NCBI GenBank assembly: GCA_044350805.1
Contig: JBILGU010000003.1
Span: 1-64,000 of the forward strand
Length of the DNA stretch: 64,000 nucleotides
Direction: 5' to 3'
Origin: UBA6136 sp044350805
GTDB taxonomy: Bacteria; Pseudomonadota; Gammaproteobacteria; Methylococcales; Methylococcaceae
In this document: one piece after another, positions 7,665 through 15,163 of the stretch
Position numbering within the stretch: the stretch's first letter is position 1
Layout of the letters: the number at the start of each line of letters is the position of its first letter
Position numbers and translations under genes: made by a program
The notes under the pieces: model-generated
Seen by the model: the letters and a program-made list of their open reading frames with translations, nothing else
The model's database searches: none
What the model was told of the DNA's origin: nothing

Positions 7665-8347
7665 ATCCAGTTTCCGAGTTGGGTGGCCGTCCAGATAGCG
7701 GAGCCGGCAAAAAGGCCATTCAGAGAAAAAAGAGTAAAGAGCTCGCCCAGTTCGCTATCCATCGAGGTGAGCTTGAAGGTCATCCACAGCGTCGCGATGA
7801 CTGTGGTTAAGCCCAGGAGCGAGACATGGGCCACGCGTTGAACGTTAGATGGCCACCCTGTAAGGGTTGCGATAAGCGAAATGCCGATAGCAAGAATGAA
7901 CACACAAGCCCATCCCATAACCAGTGTGACATACGCTTGCTCATGGGTGGTCAGGCTGATTTGACTCCCATCAAAGAACGTTCTGGCCCAAATCAGTCCG
8001 ATCCAAACGGCTCCTACACAGAGGACGACGCTCAAGAATGCGTTTGCCAACGCCTTGAAATAAGCCCCCTGGTCGATGAGAAAGTAGGTCTCCAGTGCAA
8101 AGCTTGAAAACGTGGTGTAGGCCCCTAAAAAGCCGATCAGGATAGCGGCGCGATATTCCACCGCGATGGGGAGGCGTTGAATCAATAGCTCGGTCAGGAA
8201 GCCCATGAGGAAGGAGCCCGACACGTTAATGAAGAGTGTGCCATGAGGGAATTCGCGGCCAAATATCCCGTAGATACTATTGGCCACCCAGAAGCGGCTG
8301 ATTGCGCCAAGCGAGCCTCCGAGAGCAATCACAAGTAACTGGTTCAT
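7640..8347 (-). CDS. crcB: CrcB/Fluc fluoride channel with an extra C-terminal membrane domain
   Basis: Residues 1-125 are a typical CrcB/Fluc subunit: GGSLGAISRFWV near residue 10, the conserved Asn41 in GTLFINVSGS, and the GFLGAYTTFSSF signature at about 72-83. Single-domain Fluc subunits are about 125 residues and work as antiparallel dimers that leak fluoride out of the cytoplasm. This protein is 235 residues long. The extra ~100 residues hold three further hydrophobic segments (about 138-160, 173-195 and 203-222) without a second Fluc signature, so it is not a simple tandem fusion. The reading frame is continuous. The gene overlaps the DUF190 gene by 25 bases. I see no convincing fluoride riboswitch just upstream. 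Confidence 0.88.
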   Translation of the reverse strand: MNQLLVIALGGSLGAISRFWVANSIYGIFGREFPHGTLFINVSGSFLMGFLTELLIQRLPIAVEYRAAILIGFLGAYTTFSSFALETYFLIDQGAYFKALANAFLSVVLCVGAVWIGLIWARTFFDGSQISLTTHEQAYVTLVMGWACVFILAIGISLIATLTGWPSNVQRVAHVSLLGLTTVIATLWMTFKLTSMDSELGELFTLFSLNGLFAGSAIWTATQLGNWICKQYLSP

Positions 8348-8405
8348 GGGGACAGTTCTTTTAGATAACGGCTTTCAGGATGAAAGTGAGACAATCCACG
8401 CAATG

Positions 8406-9176
8406 TCAGGCCGACACCAGATCCAGCGTTCGGCGATGCCCGGGTTCGGAACCGCTCTGGACCTCGGCGTGTTCATGCCAGATCCAGTTTTGGTCGTTAG
8501 GCCCATGAATGAGAATGCCGACAAAAAAGGCAAAATCATACTCGTTGGGTCTTGCCAGATTGCTCAGTAGCCGGTCTGTGTCCTTCAGGATAATTTTGGC
8601 GGCCAGGCGGGTCATGTTCACGAGGTCGATAGCTTCCCCATAGTGAAGATTTGAAAGCAGTTTCTGGCGAACGCAGGACTGTTCAAGATCTTCGAAGTCC
8701 ATATGAAGATCAATGCGACCTGATTTCAGCTGGGAGACCACCGCATCTAGAGAACCACACGCATGAGACGCCTCCTCGATCCCCTCACGCATGACGACCC
8801 CGGGAATGCCTCTGTCAGACAGGGCGATGTGGGGCATGGCATACATAACAAAACGTCGCCGTTGATTCACGAGTGGTGCATGACTGATGCCCGTTTTGAT
8901 GCCTGTTCGGCCCAGCAGAAGAAAGCCGCCAAGGCTTCTGCAGCTGAATGTTCTTCCCCAGTGTCGGACGATTTCCGTTTCAAGGGGCGATGCAATTTCA
9001 TCTCTGCACGTCGCAACAATTCCCAGGGTGTTGTCATCGACAAAGCCATCGGGGATGAGCGCGGCGGTGGTTTTTTCAAAATAGTCTTCTATTCGGAGGG
9101 CCCCGGGGAAAAGTTCTTGCAGTGCCGCTTCAAACCGGGAGTTGATGGATGCGCGCAATGGGTCTTCATCTTTCAT
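8406..9176 (-). CDS. LCIB-like (theta-type) carbonic anhydrase homologue
   Basis: A 256-residue soluble protein. It shows the layout I know from LCIB/theta-class carbonic anhydrases, which resemble beta-carbonic anhydrases: an early Cys in CRDE (Cys57-Arg58-Asp59-Glu60), GGFLLLGRTG at about 83-92, His116 in MPHIAL, and Cys140 in HACG. Cys57, His116 and Cys140 fit a Cys2His zinc site, and the adjacent Asp/Arg suits the catalytic dyad of this group. It would hydrate CO2 to bicarbonate in the cytoplasm. Bacterial members are little studied, and some LCIB homologues are inactive alone. It is transcribed on the same strand as crcB but separated by ~60 bases, with no clear partner gene. Confidence 0.75.
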   Translation of the reverse strand: MKDEDPLRASINSRFEAALQELFPGALRIEDYFEKTTAALIPDGFVDDNTLGIVATCRDEIASPLETEIVRHWGRTFSCRSLGGFLLLGRTGIKTGISHAPLVNQRRRFVMYAMPHIALSDRGIPGVVMREGIEEASHACGSLDAVVSQLKSGRIDLHMDFEDLEQSCVRQKLLSNLHYGEAIDLVNMTRLAAKIILKDTDRLLSNLARPNEYDFAFFVGILIHGPNDQNWIWHEHAEVQSGSEPGHRRTLDLVSA

Positions 9177-9383
9177 CGGTTTTTTTTACTCGGGCGTAAG
9201 AAGGGGCAGAGGCCAGAATTCTCTCGATGCGTTACTCTGGAGCTAGTGTGTCTGGATTGTCAAGATTCTGTCTCTTCCAAGATAAAAGGCTTTTTCTTCA
9301 TCTTTTCTTGGGTGTTGGGCTAGAATTAGATTGCAAAGCTTGCGCGATGAGTCGCAAGTTTCACTTTTTAAAGAGCTTGAACT

Positions 9384-9677
9384 ATGTCTGAAAAAATCGA
9401 CTACTTTGCTATGGTGGAAGAGGCGTGGGCCCTCTCCGATGCTGCCCGCGCGTACGTAAAGGAAGCCAAGGAGGCAGGTCGGGAGGTGGGCATTCAGGAG
9501 ATCGTGGACAAGATTTTCCTTCCGTCCGGCCAGATGGACATTCCCAAGTGCCAACAACACCAGGACAATCCGCCAAAGGTCTATTTGAACACCCCATACG
9601 GGCTTCAGTACCGGCCCGAATACAACGATTGGATCCCGTTCCGTCACGGAGACATTGATCTGTCTCAATTGGAATGA
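9384..9677 (+). CDS. Small conserved-looking protein of unknown function
   Basis: A 97-residue acidic soluble protein. The first half is helical (VEEAWALSDAARAYVKEAKEAG), and the second half carries a single Cys (CQQHQDNP) and a Tyr/Pro/Trp-rich end (YRPEYNDWIPFRHGDIDL). No signal peptide or membrane segment. I recognise no family. It stands alone on the plus strand between the LCIB-like gene and two hairpins that close its transcript, which supports it being a real short gene. Confidence 0.6.
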   Translation: MSEKIDYFAMVEEAWALSDAARAYVKEAKEAGREVGIQEIVDKIFLPSGQMDIPKCQQHQDNPPKVYLNTPYGLQYRPEYNDWIPFRHGDIDLSQLE

Positions 9678-9687
9678 TCTGAATTCG

Positions 9688-9718
9688 CCTTGAGGGGGAG
9701 ACCTTGGCCCCCTCAAGG
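9688..9718 (+). terminator. Perfect 11-bp hairpin after the small gene
   Basis: CCTTGAGGGGG (9688-9698) pairs with CCCCCTCAAGG (9708-9718) around a 9-base loop, starting 10 bases after the stop codon. There is no long T-run, so it may act with the second hairpin that follows. Confidence 0.6.
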
Positions 9719-9743
9719 GGCTTCTAATGGATGAGTTATCTCG

Positions 9744-9763
9744 GCGCCTAGGGCGCTTTTTTT
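9744..9763 (+). terminator. Rho-independent terminator
   Basis: A short GC-only stem GCGCC/GGCGC with a TAG loop is directly followed by seven T. It backs up the larger hairpin just upstream and ends the transcript of the 97-residue protein. Confidence 0.7.
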
Positions 9764-10186
9764 CATTCTGGAGCTCAGCTTCGCCGAACCAACTTCAGCG
9801 CAACCAGCTGTTTCTCTGGATCAGGCTATCCAGGAAATCCTCAGGAGGGAGGGCGCAGGCGGTTAGATGAGGAGAAATGAAGCGCTCGAAGCGTTTCAAT
9901 TTTCCTGAGTTTTCGGAGGAGTTTTTTGTCGTTATGAAATCCTTGCGAACGCCCTCCCTCGGGTGGGCATGACCTAAAAGTAAGGCAGTTGGATTGGATT
10001 GATGACTCACCATGAGGGCCTCCGCTCAGTAGGGTCTTCGCCGGCGACCCGAATGGGTGGCCTTGCAAAGAAACTCTTTGCAGATCGCGTGCCATGTCTT
10101 AAGGGAAGGGCATCATGCGGCGAGGTGCCGGAAGTGATGTCTCGGCTCGCTTTTGGCTGGTGCGAGCCGCACCCGGATGGTGCGGG
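9764..10186. other. About 420 bases without a convincing gene
   Basis: Several short overlapping frames occur on both strands (for example 9795-10013 minus, 72 codons), but none has a good ribosome-binding site, a family resemblance or a clear coding pattern. A small perfect hairpin TGCAAAG/CTTTGCA lies at 10064-10082. The stretch may be the worn remains of a gene or an untranslated region downstream of selO. Confidence 0.4.
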
Positions 10187-11785
10187 TCAGGAGCTGCAGG
10201 ATAGCATCGAGCAACCGGCACGATGCCTTGCCCATTCGGGTCGTTTTTGAGCAAAGTCGTTGTTTTCGGGTTGCTCATCGTAGGGTCTTCGAAGGGTATT
10301 GAGAAGGCGCTCAAGTTTGTGCGTGCTTCCCGCCTCAATCTCATCAATGACCTCCTGGGCAAGATAATTCCGAAAGACGAATCTCGGGTTAACGCGCTGC
10401 ATCAGGCGCTGACGCTCCCCGGTTAAAGGGGGCTCCTGATGAATCTCCTGTGCATAGCCGTTCAACCATGCCAGAACTTGCCTTTCTTCCGCCTGTGAGA
10501 GAGGGGTGTCGTCATACCAGGCGGTTCGGAAAAAATCGGGGATCTGATCGATTGGGGACTCGGGTCCGGGGGGCTCCCAGAAGGAGAGGCCACGGAAGAA
10601 AAGGGTAAAGTCGGTTTCCCTTAGTAGCAAAACCTGCCACAGTCTTTCGATGAGACCTTCCCGCGAGGAGCCCATCGCGTGGCCGAGTCCCAGCTTATTG
10701 CTCATGGTATCGAGCCAGAGATCGTGGAAGGTTTGATCGTAACGTTCGATGGCATCTTCAAGGGGCTGGGCCTTGCCAATCAGAGGGTAAATGGCATTCG
10801 CCAGACGAATCAGGTTCCAGCGAGCAATTCGGGGTTGCTGGCCATAGGCATAGCGTCGTCCCCCGGCATCGGTGGTGTTCGGCGTCCAAGACGGGTCGTA
10901 GCCCTCAAGCCAGCCGTAGGGACCATAATCAATGGTCAGCCCCAGAATGGAGAGGTTATCGGTATTCATGACCCCGTGAACGAAACCGACACGTTGCCAG
11001 TCCACCATGAGGCGTGCTGTTCTCTGGGCGACCTCCTCAAACCATTGGCAATACCCTTCAGCGTCGGATTTATAACGCCCGTCGAACTCCACGCGCAATG
11101 AGAAATCGACCAGCTGTTTCAGTAAGTCCAGATCTCCGCGGGCACAGGGAAGTTCGAAGTGACCGAAGCGGGTAAAGCTCGGTGCAACCCGACAGGCGAT
11201 GGCGCCTGGTTCTGCCTTGGCATGTCCGTCGTAAAACATATCGCGGATGACCGAATCACCCGTCAGAATCAGGCAAAGTGAGCGAGTGGTCGGAATGCCC
11301 AGGTGGTGAACCGCCTCGCTGCACAGATACTCCCTCAGCGAAGAGCGAAGCACAGCACGCCCGTCCGCTGATCGCGAATAGGGGGTTCTGCCTGCACCTT
11401 TCAGCTGAAGGGTGAGGTGTTGACCCTCCGGGCAAAGAACTTCGCCTAAGTTGATGGCGCGACCATCGCCAAGTTGCTCCGCCCAGTGACCAAACTGGTG
11501 CCCCCCGTAGCAGGATGCATGAGGCGCCATGTTGGGATGTGTCGCATTGCCTGAAAAGACCCTGAGGAAATCGGGATGAGACGGGGCTTCATTCGGGAAG
11601 CCGAGCGCCTTGACCATTTCCGGGATGGAGCTGATGAGCCTGGGTGCACTCACCGAAGTGGGAGTGACTCTTGAATAGGCCGCGCCCTGAACGCGGCGAA
11701 CAAAGTTGTCCGGAATGGGGTCTTCTGGAAGATCCCTGACAAAACGGTTCGTAAAGACCAGGGAGTCGAAAGGGCTACTAGGCAT
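10187..11785 (-). CDS. selO: SelO (YdiU/UPF0061) protein AMPylase, Cys form
   Basis: A 532-residue protein with the kinase-like SelO core: FSGNATHP and SCYGGHQFGHWAEQLGDGRAINLGE near residues 75-115, QLKGAGRTPYSRSADGRAVLRSS at about 127-150, and VHGVMNTDNLSILGLTIDYGP for the metal-binding part. SelO transfers AMP to Ser/Thr/Tyr of target proteins and is linked to redox stress in bacteria and mitochondria. The last residues are CSS encoded by TGC AGC TCC. The position that is selenocysteine in animal SelO is therefore an ordinary cysteine here. The gene starts 21 bases after murF on the same strand, so it is probably the last gene of that operon. Confidence 0.93.
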   Translation of the reverse strand: MPSSPFDSLVFTNRFVRDLPEDPIPDNFVRRVQGAAYSRVTPTSVSAPRLISSIPEMVKALGFPNEAPSHPDFLRVFSGNATHPNMAPHASCYGGHQFGHWAEQLGDGRAINLGEVLCPEGQHLTLQLKGAGRTPYSRSADGRAVLRSSLREYLCSEAVHHLGIPTTRSLCLILTGDSVIRDMFYDGHAKAEPGAIACRVAPSFTRFGHFELPCARGDLDLLKQLVDFSLRVEFDGRYKSDAEGYCQWFEEVAQRTARLMVDWQRVGFVHGVMNTDNLSILGLTIDYGPYGWLEGYDPSWTPNTTDAGGRRYAYGQQPRIARWNLIRLANAIYPLIGKAQPLEDAIERYDQTFHDLWLDTMSNKLGLGHAMGSSREGLIERLWQVLLLRETDFTLFFRGLSFWEPPGPESPIDQIPDFFRTAWYDDTPLSQAEERQVLAWLNGYAQEIHQEPPLTGERQRLMQRVNPRFVFRNYLAQEVIDEIEAGSTHKLERLLNTLRRPYDEQPENNDFAQKRPEWARHRAGCSMLSCSS

Positions 11786-11806
11786 GCAAAGGTCCCTCTC
11801 TCGTGA

Positions 11807-13192
11807 TCAGTGCTGGGCGCTCGAAGATCCAGTTAAAGCCTCGATCACGCGTTCCATTCTCATGAAACGGGAACCTTTGATCAGGAGAGTGGCTCCTTTT
11901 TCAGCCAGCGGTTGAACCGCCTCAAGCAAAGCCTCAATGGTTTCAAAGTGCTGCGCGTTTTTCGCATCAAAGGCCTCCGTTGCATTTTGCGCGAGATGCC
12001 CCAGCGTCATAAGCCCCGTGAGTCCCCTGCTTTTTGCGTATTGGCCCACTTCGGTATGAAATTCGGGACCTTTTTCACCGACCTCGCCCATGTCGCCGAG
12101 GATCAGGTAAGCAGGCTTCGGCCGATCGGCCAGGAGGTCGATGGCCGCTAGAACCGAGTCAGGGTTTGCGTTGTAACTGTCATCAATTAGCGTGGCCCCT
12201 TGGGTCGACCGCACAATGACGCCTCTCCCAGAAACCGGACGGAAGTTCTCAAGTCCTTGAAGAATTTCCGACAGAGGAATGCCTGCAGCCAATGCGGCAG
12301 ACGCAGCTGCTGCCGCATTGTGTGCATTGTGGGCACCCGCGAGCGCCAGTCGTGGCTCGATCCTCCCGTCCGGGGTATCGAGGGTAAGGATCATGCCATC
12401 GGCTTCGCTTCGCCAGGCGGCCTTGATGCGGGCTTTATTCTTAAAGCCAAAATCCATGATGTCCCGATTTTTGGCGAGTGCTCTCCAGATGGGAGCGCAG
12501 GCATCGTCGGCCGGAAAAACCGCATGCCCTGAGTCTGGGAGCGCGCTGATGGCGGCGCCATTTTCATGCGCGGTGGCTTCGACGGTTCCCATGAACTCCT
12601 GATGTTCCCGTTGCGCATTATTGACCAGGGCGACCGTGGGTTGGGCAATGTCGGCGAGATGGCGAATTTCCCCGGGATGATTCATGCCGAGTTCGAGTAC
12701 CGCGCGCTGATGCCCGCCATGCATGCGAAAAAGCGTCAGGGGAAGGCCAATTTCATTGTTGAGATTCCCTTGAGTGGCGAGTCTTTGCGCTTCGCCGGAG
12801 CTCGTGGCCAGAATCATGGCCAGCATCTGGGTGACGGTGGTTTTCCCGTTGCTACCGGTGACCGTGATCACCGGAATTTCAAATCGCCCGCGCCAGGCCT
12901 TGGCGGTGGCGCCGAGCGCTATTCGGGTGTCTTCGACAAGGATATGGGGAGTCTTGGGGTCCAAAGGCAGTTCAGAGACGATCGCCGTTGCGCCGGAGGC
13001 GAGTGCTTCCGGAATGAAATCATGGGCATCAAATCGATCTCCCCGAAGAGCAAAGAAAAGACATCCGGAGGGAATCTTGCGTGTATCCGTGCTGATGCCC
13101 GTGATGAGAACATCGGAAACGCCATAAAGTTGCGCTCCAGGAATGCTATCGGCGACTTCTTGGAGGGTCATCTTGAGCGGGGATACGGTCAT
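11807..13192 (-). CDS. murF: MurF, UDP-MurNAc-tripeptide--D-Ala-D-Ala ligase
   Basis: A 461-residue Mur ligase. The ATP loop TGSNGKT is at residues 112-118, followed by the NLNNEIGLPLTLF substrate stretch, the LGMNHPGEI segment and the RPVSGRG and DDSYNANPDS motifs of MurF. It adds D-Ala-D-Ala to the UDP-muramyl tripeptide in the cytoplasm, the last cytoplasmic nucleotide-peptide step of peptidoglycan synthesis. murF normally sits in the dcw cell-division cluster. Here it stands away from other mur genes, overlapping sua5 by 4 bases (ATGA) and followed by selO. It could be the only copy or a second one. Confidence 0.93.
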   Translation of the reverse strand: MTVSPLKMTLQEVADSIPGAQLYGVSDVLITGISTDTRKIPSGCLFFALRGDRFDAHDFIPEALASGATAIVSELPLDPKTPHILVEDTRIALGATAKAWRGRFEIPVITVTGSNGKTTVTQMLAMILATSSGEAQRLATQGNLNNEIGLPLTLFRMHGGHQRAVLELGMNHPGEIRHLADIAQPTVALVNNAQREHQEFMGTVEATAHENGAAISALPDSGHAVFPADDACAPIWRALAKNRDIMDFGFKNKARIKAAWRSEADGMILTLDTPDGRIEPRLALAGAHNAHNAAAAASAALAAGIPLSEILQGLENFRPVSGRGVIVRSTQGATLIDDSYNANPDSVLAAIDLLADRPKPAYLILGDMGEVGEKGPEFHTEVGQYAKSRGLTGLMTLGHLAQNATEAFDAKNAQHFETIEALLEAVQPLAEKGATLLIKGSRFMRMERVIEALTGSSSAQH

Positions 13193-14178
13193 CTGGTTTC
13201 CAAAGGCTGTGAGGCCGGGCTTTGTGGGAAATGGCTGGCTCTTCTTAAGCGGTCATGAACGGCGGCCCAGGATTCTTGGGCAGGCGGCATTTCAACCAGG
13301 ATCAAATCATATTGGCCTTGATCCAGTGTCCTGAGCGTTGCATAAAGGCAAACGCCATAGTCTGCGGGATGCTGAGGCATGAGGATGCGATCAATCGAGG
13401 GGGGGATGGGAATGTCCCTAAGGCACATCATGGCCGTCCGAGGACGGGGCGATGCAACTTCGCTGGCAATTCGCTCGGAGGGAATCAGTTGTAGCCTTGT
13501 TCTTGGGGCATAGTGAGATTCAAGAAGTCCTGAGGCTCTCAGTCCTGAGGCTTTTTCTGCGCCTTCAATCGTTAACTTCAAGACGTCCTCAAGTTCAGAT
13601 CGGCTGATGGCTCCCGGGCGGAGGAGACAGGGAGTGGGGCCAGAAAGGCTCAATATGGTCGATTCCAGGCCCACCTCGCAATCTCCCCCTTCAAGGATGA
13701 TTTTCACTCGGTCTTCGAATTCATCCCGAACGTGGCTGGCCCGTGTCGGACTGATGCGTCCAAACCGATTGGCGGAAGGTGCGGCAATTCCCCCGCCAAA
13801 CCCCTGGAGAAGCGCCTGCGCCACTGGGTGGCGGGGGGCGCGAAGGCCAACGCTGGATTGCCCACCGGTCACTTCGGGCGGCGCCTTACTCTGGGGGAGT
13901 ATGAGAGTCAGTGGGCCGGGCCAGAATTGCTCAGCCAGTTGGTGGGCTGTTTTGGGAACTTCCTGGCTCCAGCGAGAGAGCTGGTCGGCGCCACTGATAT
14001 GGATAATCAGGGGGTGGTCCGCTGGGCGGCCTTTAATGTCAAAGATTTGAGCGACGGCAGCAGGGTTTGAGGCATCAGCGCCGAGGCCATAAACCGTTTC
14101 TGTAGGAAAAGCCACGACACCGCCTGATGAAAGCTCCCGGATTGCGAGATCGAGATCCTTCGGGCGCGCCGTTTCCAC
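13189..14178 (-). CDS. sua5: Threonylcarbamoyl-AMP synthase (Sua5/TsaC long form)
   Basis: I place the start at GTG 14178, one base after the gloA stop, although an in-frame ATG lies further upstream inside gloA. The 329-residue product has the YrdC domain first (FPTETVYGLGADA, KGRPADHPL, GLRAPRHP, PSANRFGRISPT) and then the ~100-residue Sua5 domain, introduced by a linker with SGLLESHYAPRT. It makes threonylcarbamoyl-AMP from threonine, bicarbonate and ATP for the t6A37 tRNA modification. The long Sua5 form is the alternative to the short TsaC. The gene overlaps murF by 4 bases, so both are translated from one message. Confidence 0.9.
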   Translation of the reverse strand: METARPKDLDLAIRELSSGGVVAFPTETVYGLGADASNPAAVAQIFDIKGRPADHPLIIHISGADQLSRWSQEVPKTAHQLAEQFWPGPLTLILPQSKAPPEVTGGQSSVGLRAPRHPVAQALLQGFGGGIAAPSANRFGRISPTRASHVRDEFEDRVKIILEGGDCEVGLESTILSLSGPTPCLLRPGAISRSELEDVLKLTIEGAEKASGLRASGLLESHYAPRTRLQLIPSERIASEVASPRPRTAMMCLRDIPIPPSIDRILMPQHPADYGVCLYATLRTLDQGQYDLILVEMPPAQESWAAVHDRLRRASHFPQSPASQPLETR

Positions 14179-14179
14179 G

Positions 14180-14575
14180 TCAGTGTCCGCCAGTCCCTTT
14201 TTGAATGAACTCAATCTTGTAGCCGTCGGGATCTTCAATGAAGGCAATGACCGTATCACCAAACTTCATTGGCCCGGCCTCGCGAACGACTCGCCCTCCT
14301 TTTAACCGGGTTCTTTCGCAGGCCGCGCTTGCGTCATCGACCTCAAGAGCAATGTGACCGAAGCCTGTGCCCAGGTCATAGGAGGGTGTATCCCAATTAT
14401 GGGTGAGTTCAATGACCGTGTGGCTTGACTCTTCTCCATAGCCCACGAAGGCCAGAGTGAAGCGGCCATCGGCATAATCTTGTCGTCTGAGGAGTCGCAT
14501 GCCCAGAACCTCCGTATAGAAGTCGATGGCGCGGTCCAGATTGCCGACACGAATCATGGTGTGAAGGATTCTCAT
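14180..14575 (-). CDS. gloA: Lactoylglutathione lyase (glyoxalase I)
   Basis: A 131-residue protein of the vicinal oxygen chelate fold. The four metal ligands of E. coli glyoxalase I are all present at the same numbers: His5, Glu56, His74 and Glu122. The short length matches the Ni-type bacterial enzyme rather than the longer Zn-type. It converts the glutathione hemithioacetal of methylglyoxal to S-lactoylglutathione, implying that the cell uses glutathione. It lies in a tight same-strand row between a SPOR-domain protein and sua5, whose GTG start is one base past its stop. Confidence 0.95.
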   Translation of the reverse strand: MRILHTMIRVGNLDRAIDFYTEVLGMRLLRRQDYADGRFTLAFVGYGEESSHTVIELTHNWDTPSYDLGTGFGHIALEVDDASAACERTRLKGGRVVREAGPMKFGDTVIAFIEDPDGYKIEFIQKGTGGH

Positions 14576-14623
14576 GGTGATGTGTCTCGAAAATTGATCA
14601 GATGGCCGGGGTGTCTTTGGGTT

Positions 14624-15160
14624 TTACCGATGTTCAACGGTCTCGATAATGCTGTCGATGCCTTGATCCCGGAGGAACAAGCGCACCTGATTGGCATCCC
14701 TAAGGTTTCCGTAGGGCCCCAGCTTGAGCCGATACCAGGACGCGAATTCCAGAGTGATCTCCTCCATTCGGGGCTTGAGGGCTTCAAATGCATAAAGCTG
14801 ATTCCTGACGGATTCGGCTATCTCACGGGTCTTGTAGGTTCCGATTAGGAGGGAAAATTCGCCCTGAGTCGCCCCCTTCCCTAGGCGAATGTTGCGTTGT
14901 TCTTCGCTGATCGTGCTCTCGGGGACCCTGTTTTCGCGATCTTCAAGTAGGCGGAAGTAGGCGAATTGAGCTTCCTCGGGACGCGCGTCCCGGGTGATAG
15001 CGGGCTCCGGAATCCCCGGAGCGGCTACCCATTTCGAAATCAAGAATGCCAGGATCCCCAGTCCTGCGATCGATAATCCCAAAAAAGACACCGGAACTCT
15101 TCGAGTCTTTCGCTTTTCTGGACGAAAAGCAGGAATTCTGTGTTTGACGTCCCTGGCCAT
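14624..15160 (-). CDS. SPOR-domain cell-division protein (FtsN-like)
   Basis: A 178-residue protein with a basic cytoplasmic start, one membrane helix at about residues 23-42, and a C-terminal SPOR domain from about residue 98 (FSLLIGTYKTREIAESVRNQL ... WYRLKLGPYGN). SPOR domains bind denuded glycan strands at the septum. A small SPOR protein directly after argS is the usual arrangement in many proteobacteria, often annotated as FtsN-like. Here the gap to argS is only three bases. It is too short for a classical E. coli FtsN with its long linker. Confidence 0.85.
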   Translation of the reverse strand: MARDVKHRIPAFRPEKRKTRRVPVSFLGLSIAGLGILAFLISKWVAAPGIPEPAITRDARPEEAQFAYFRLLEDRENRVPESTISEEQRNIRLGKGATQGEFSLLIGTYKTREIAESVRNQLYAFEALKPRMEEITLEFASWYRLKLGPYGNLRDANQVRLFLRDQGIDSIIETVEHR

Positions 15161-15163
15161 GGT

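Noticed and set aside
8348..8405. Fluoride riboswitch ahead of crcB
   Set aside because: I could not find the conserved crcB-motif sequence or its pseudoknot pairing in the short gap upstream of crcB.
10187..10195. Possible selenocysteine codon at the SelO C-terminus
   Set aside because: The codon is TGC (Cys), not TGA, so no selenocysteine insertion is needed.
12566..13258. 230-codon plus-strand frame opposite murF
   Set aside because: It overlaps murF, which carries all Mur ligase motifs; no family match or start signal.
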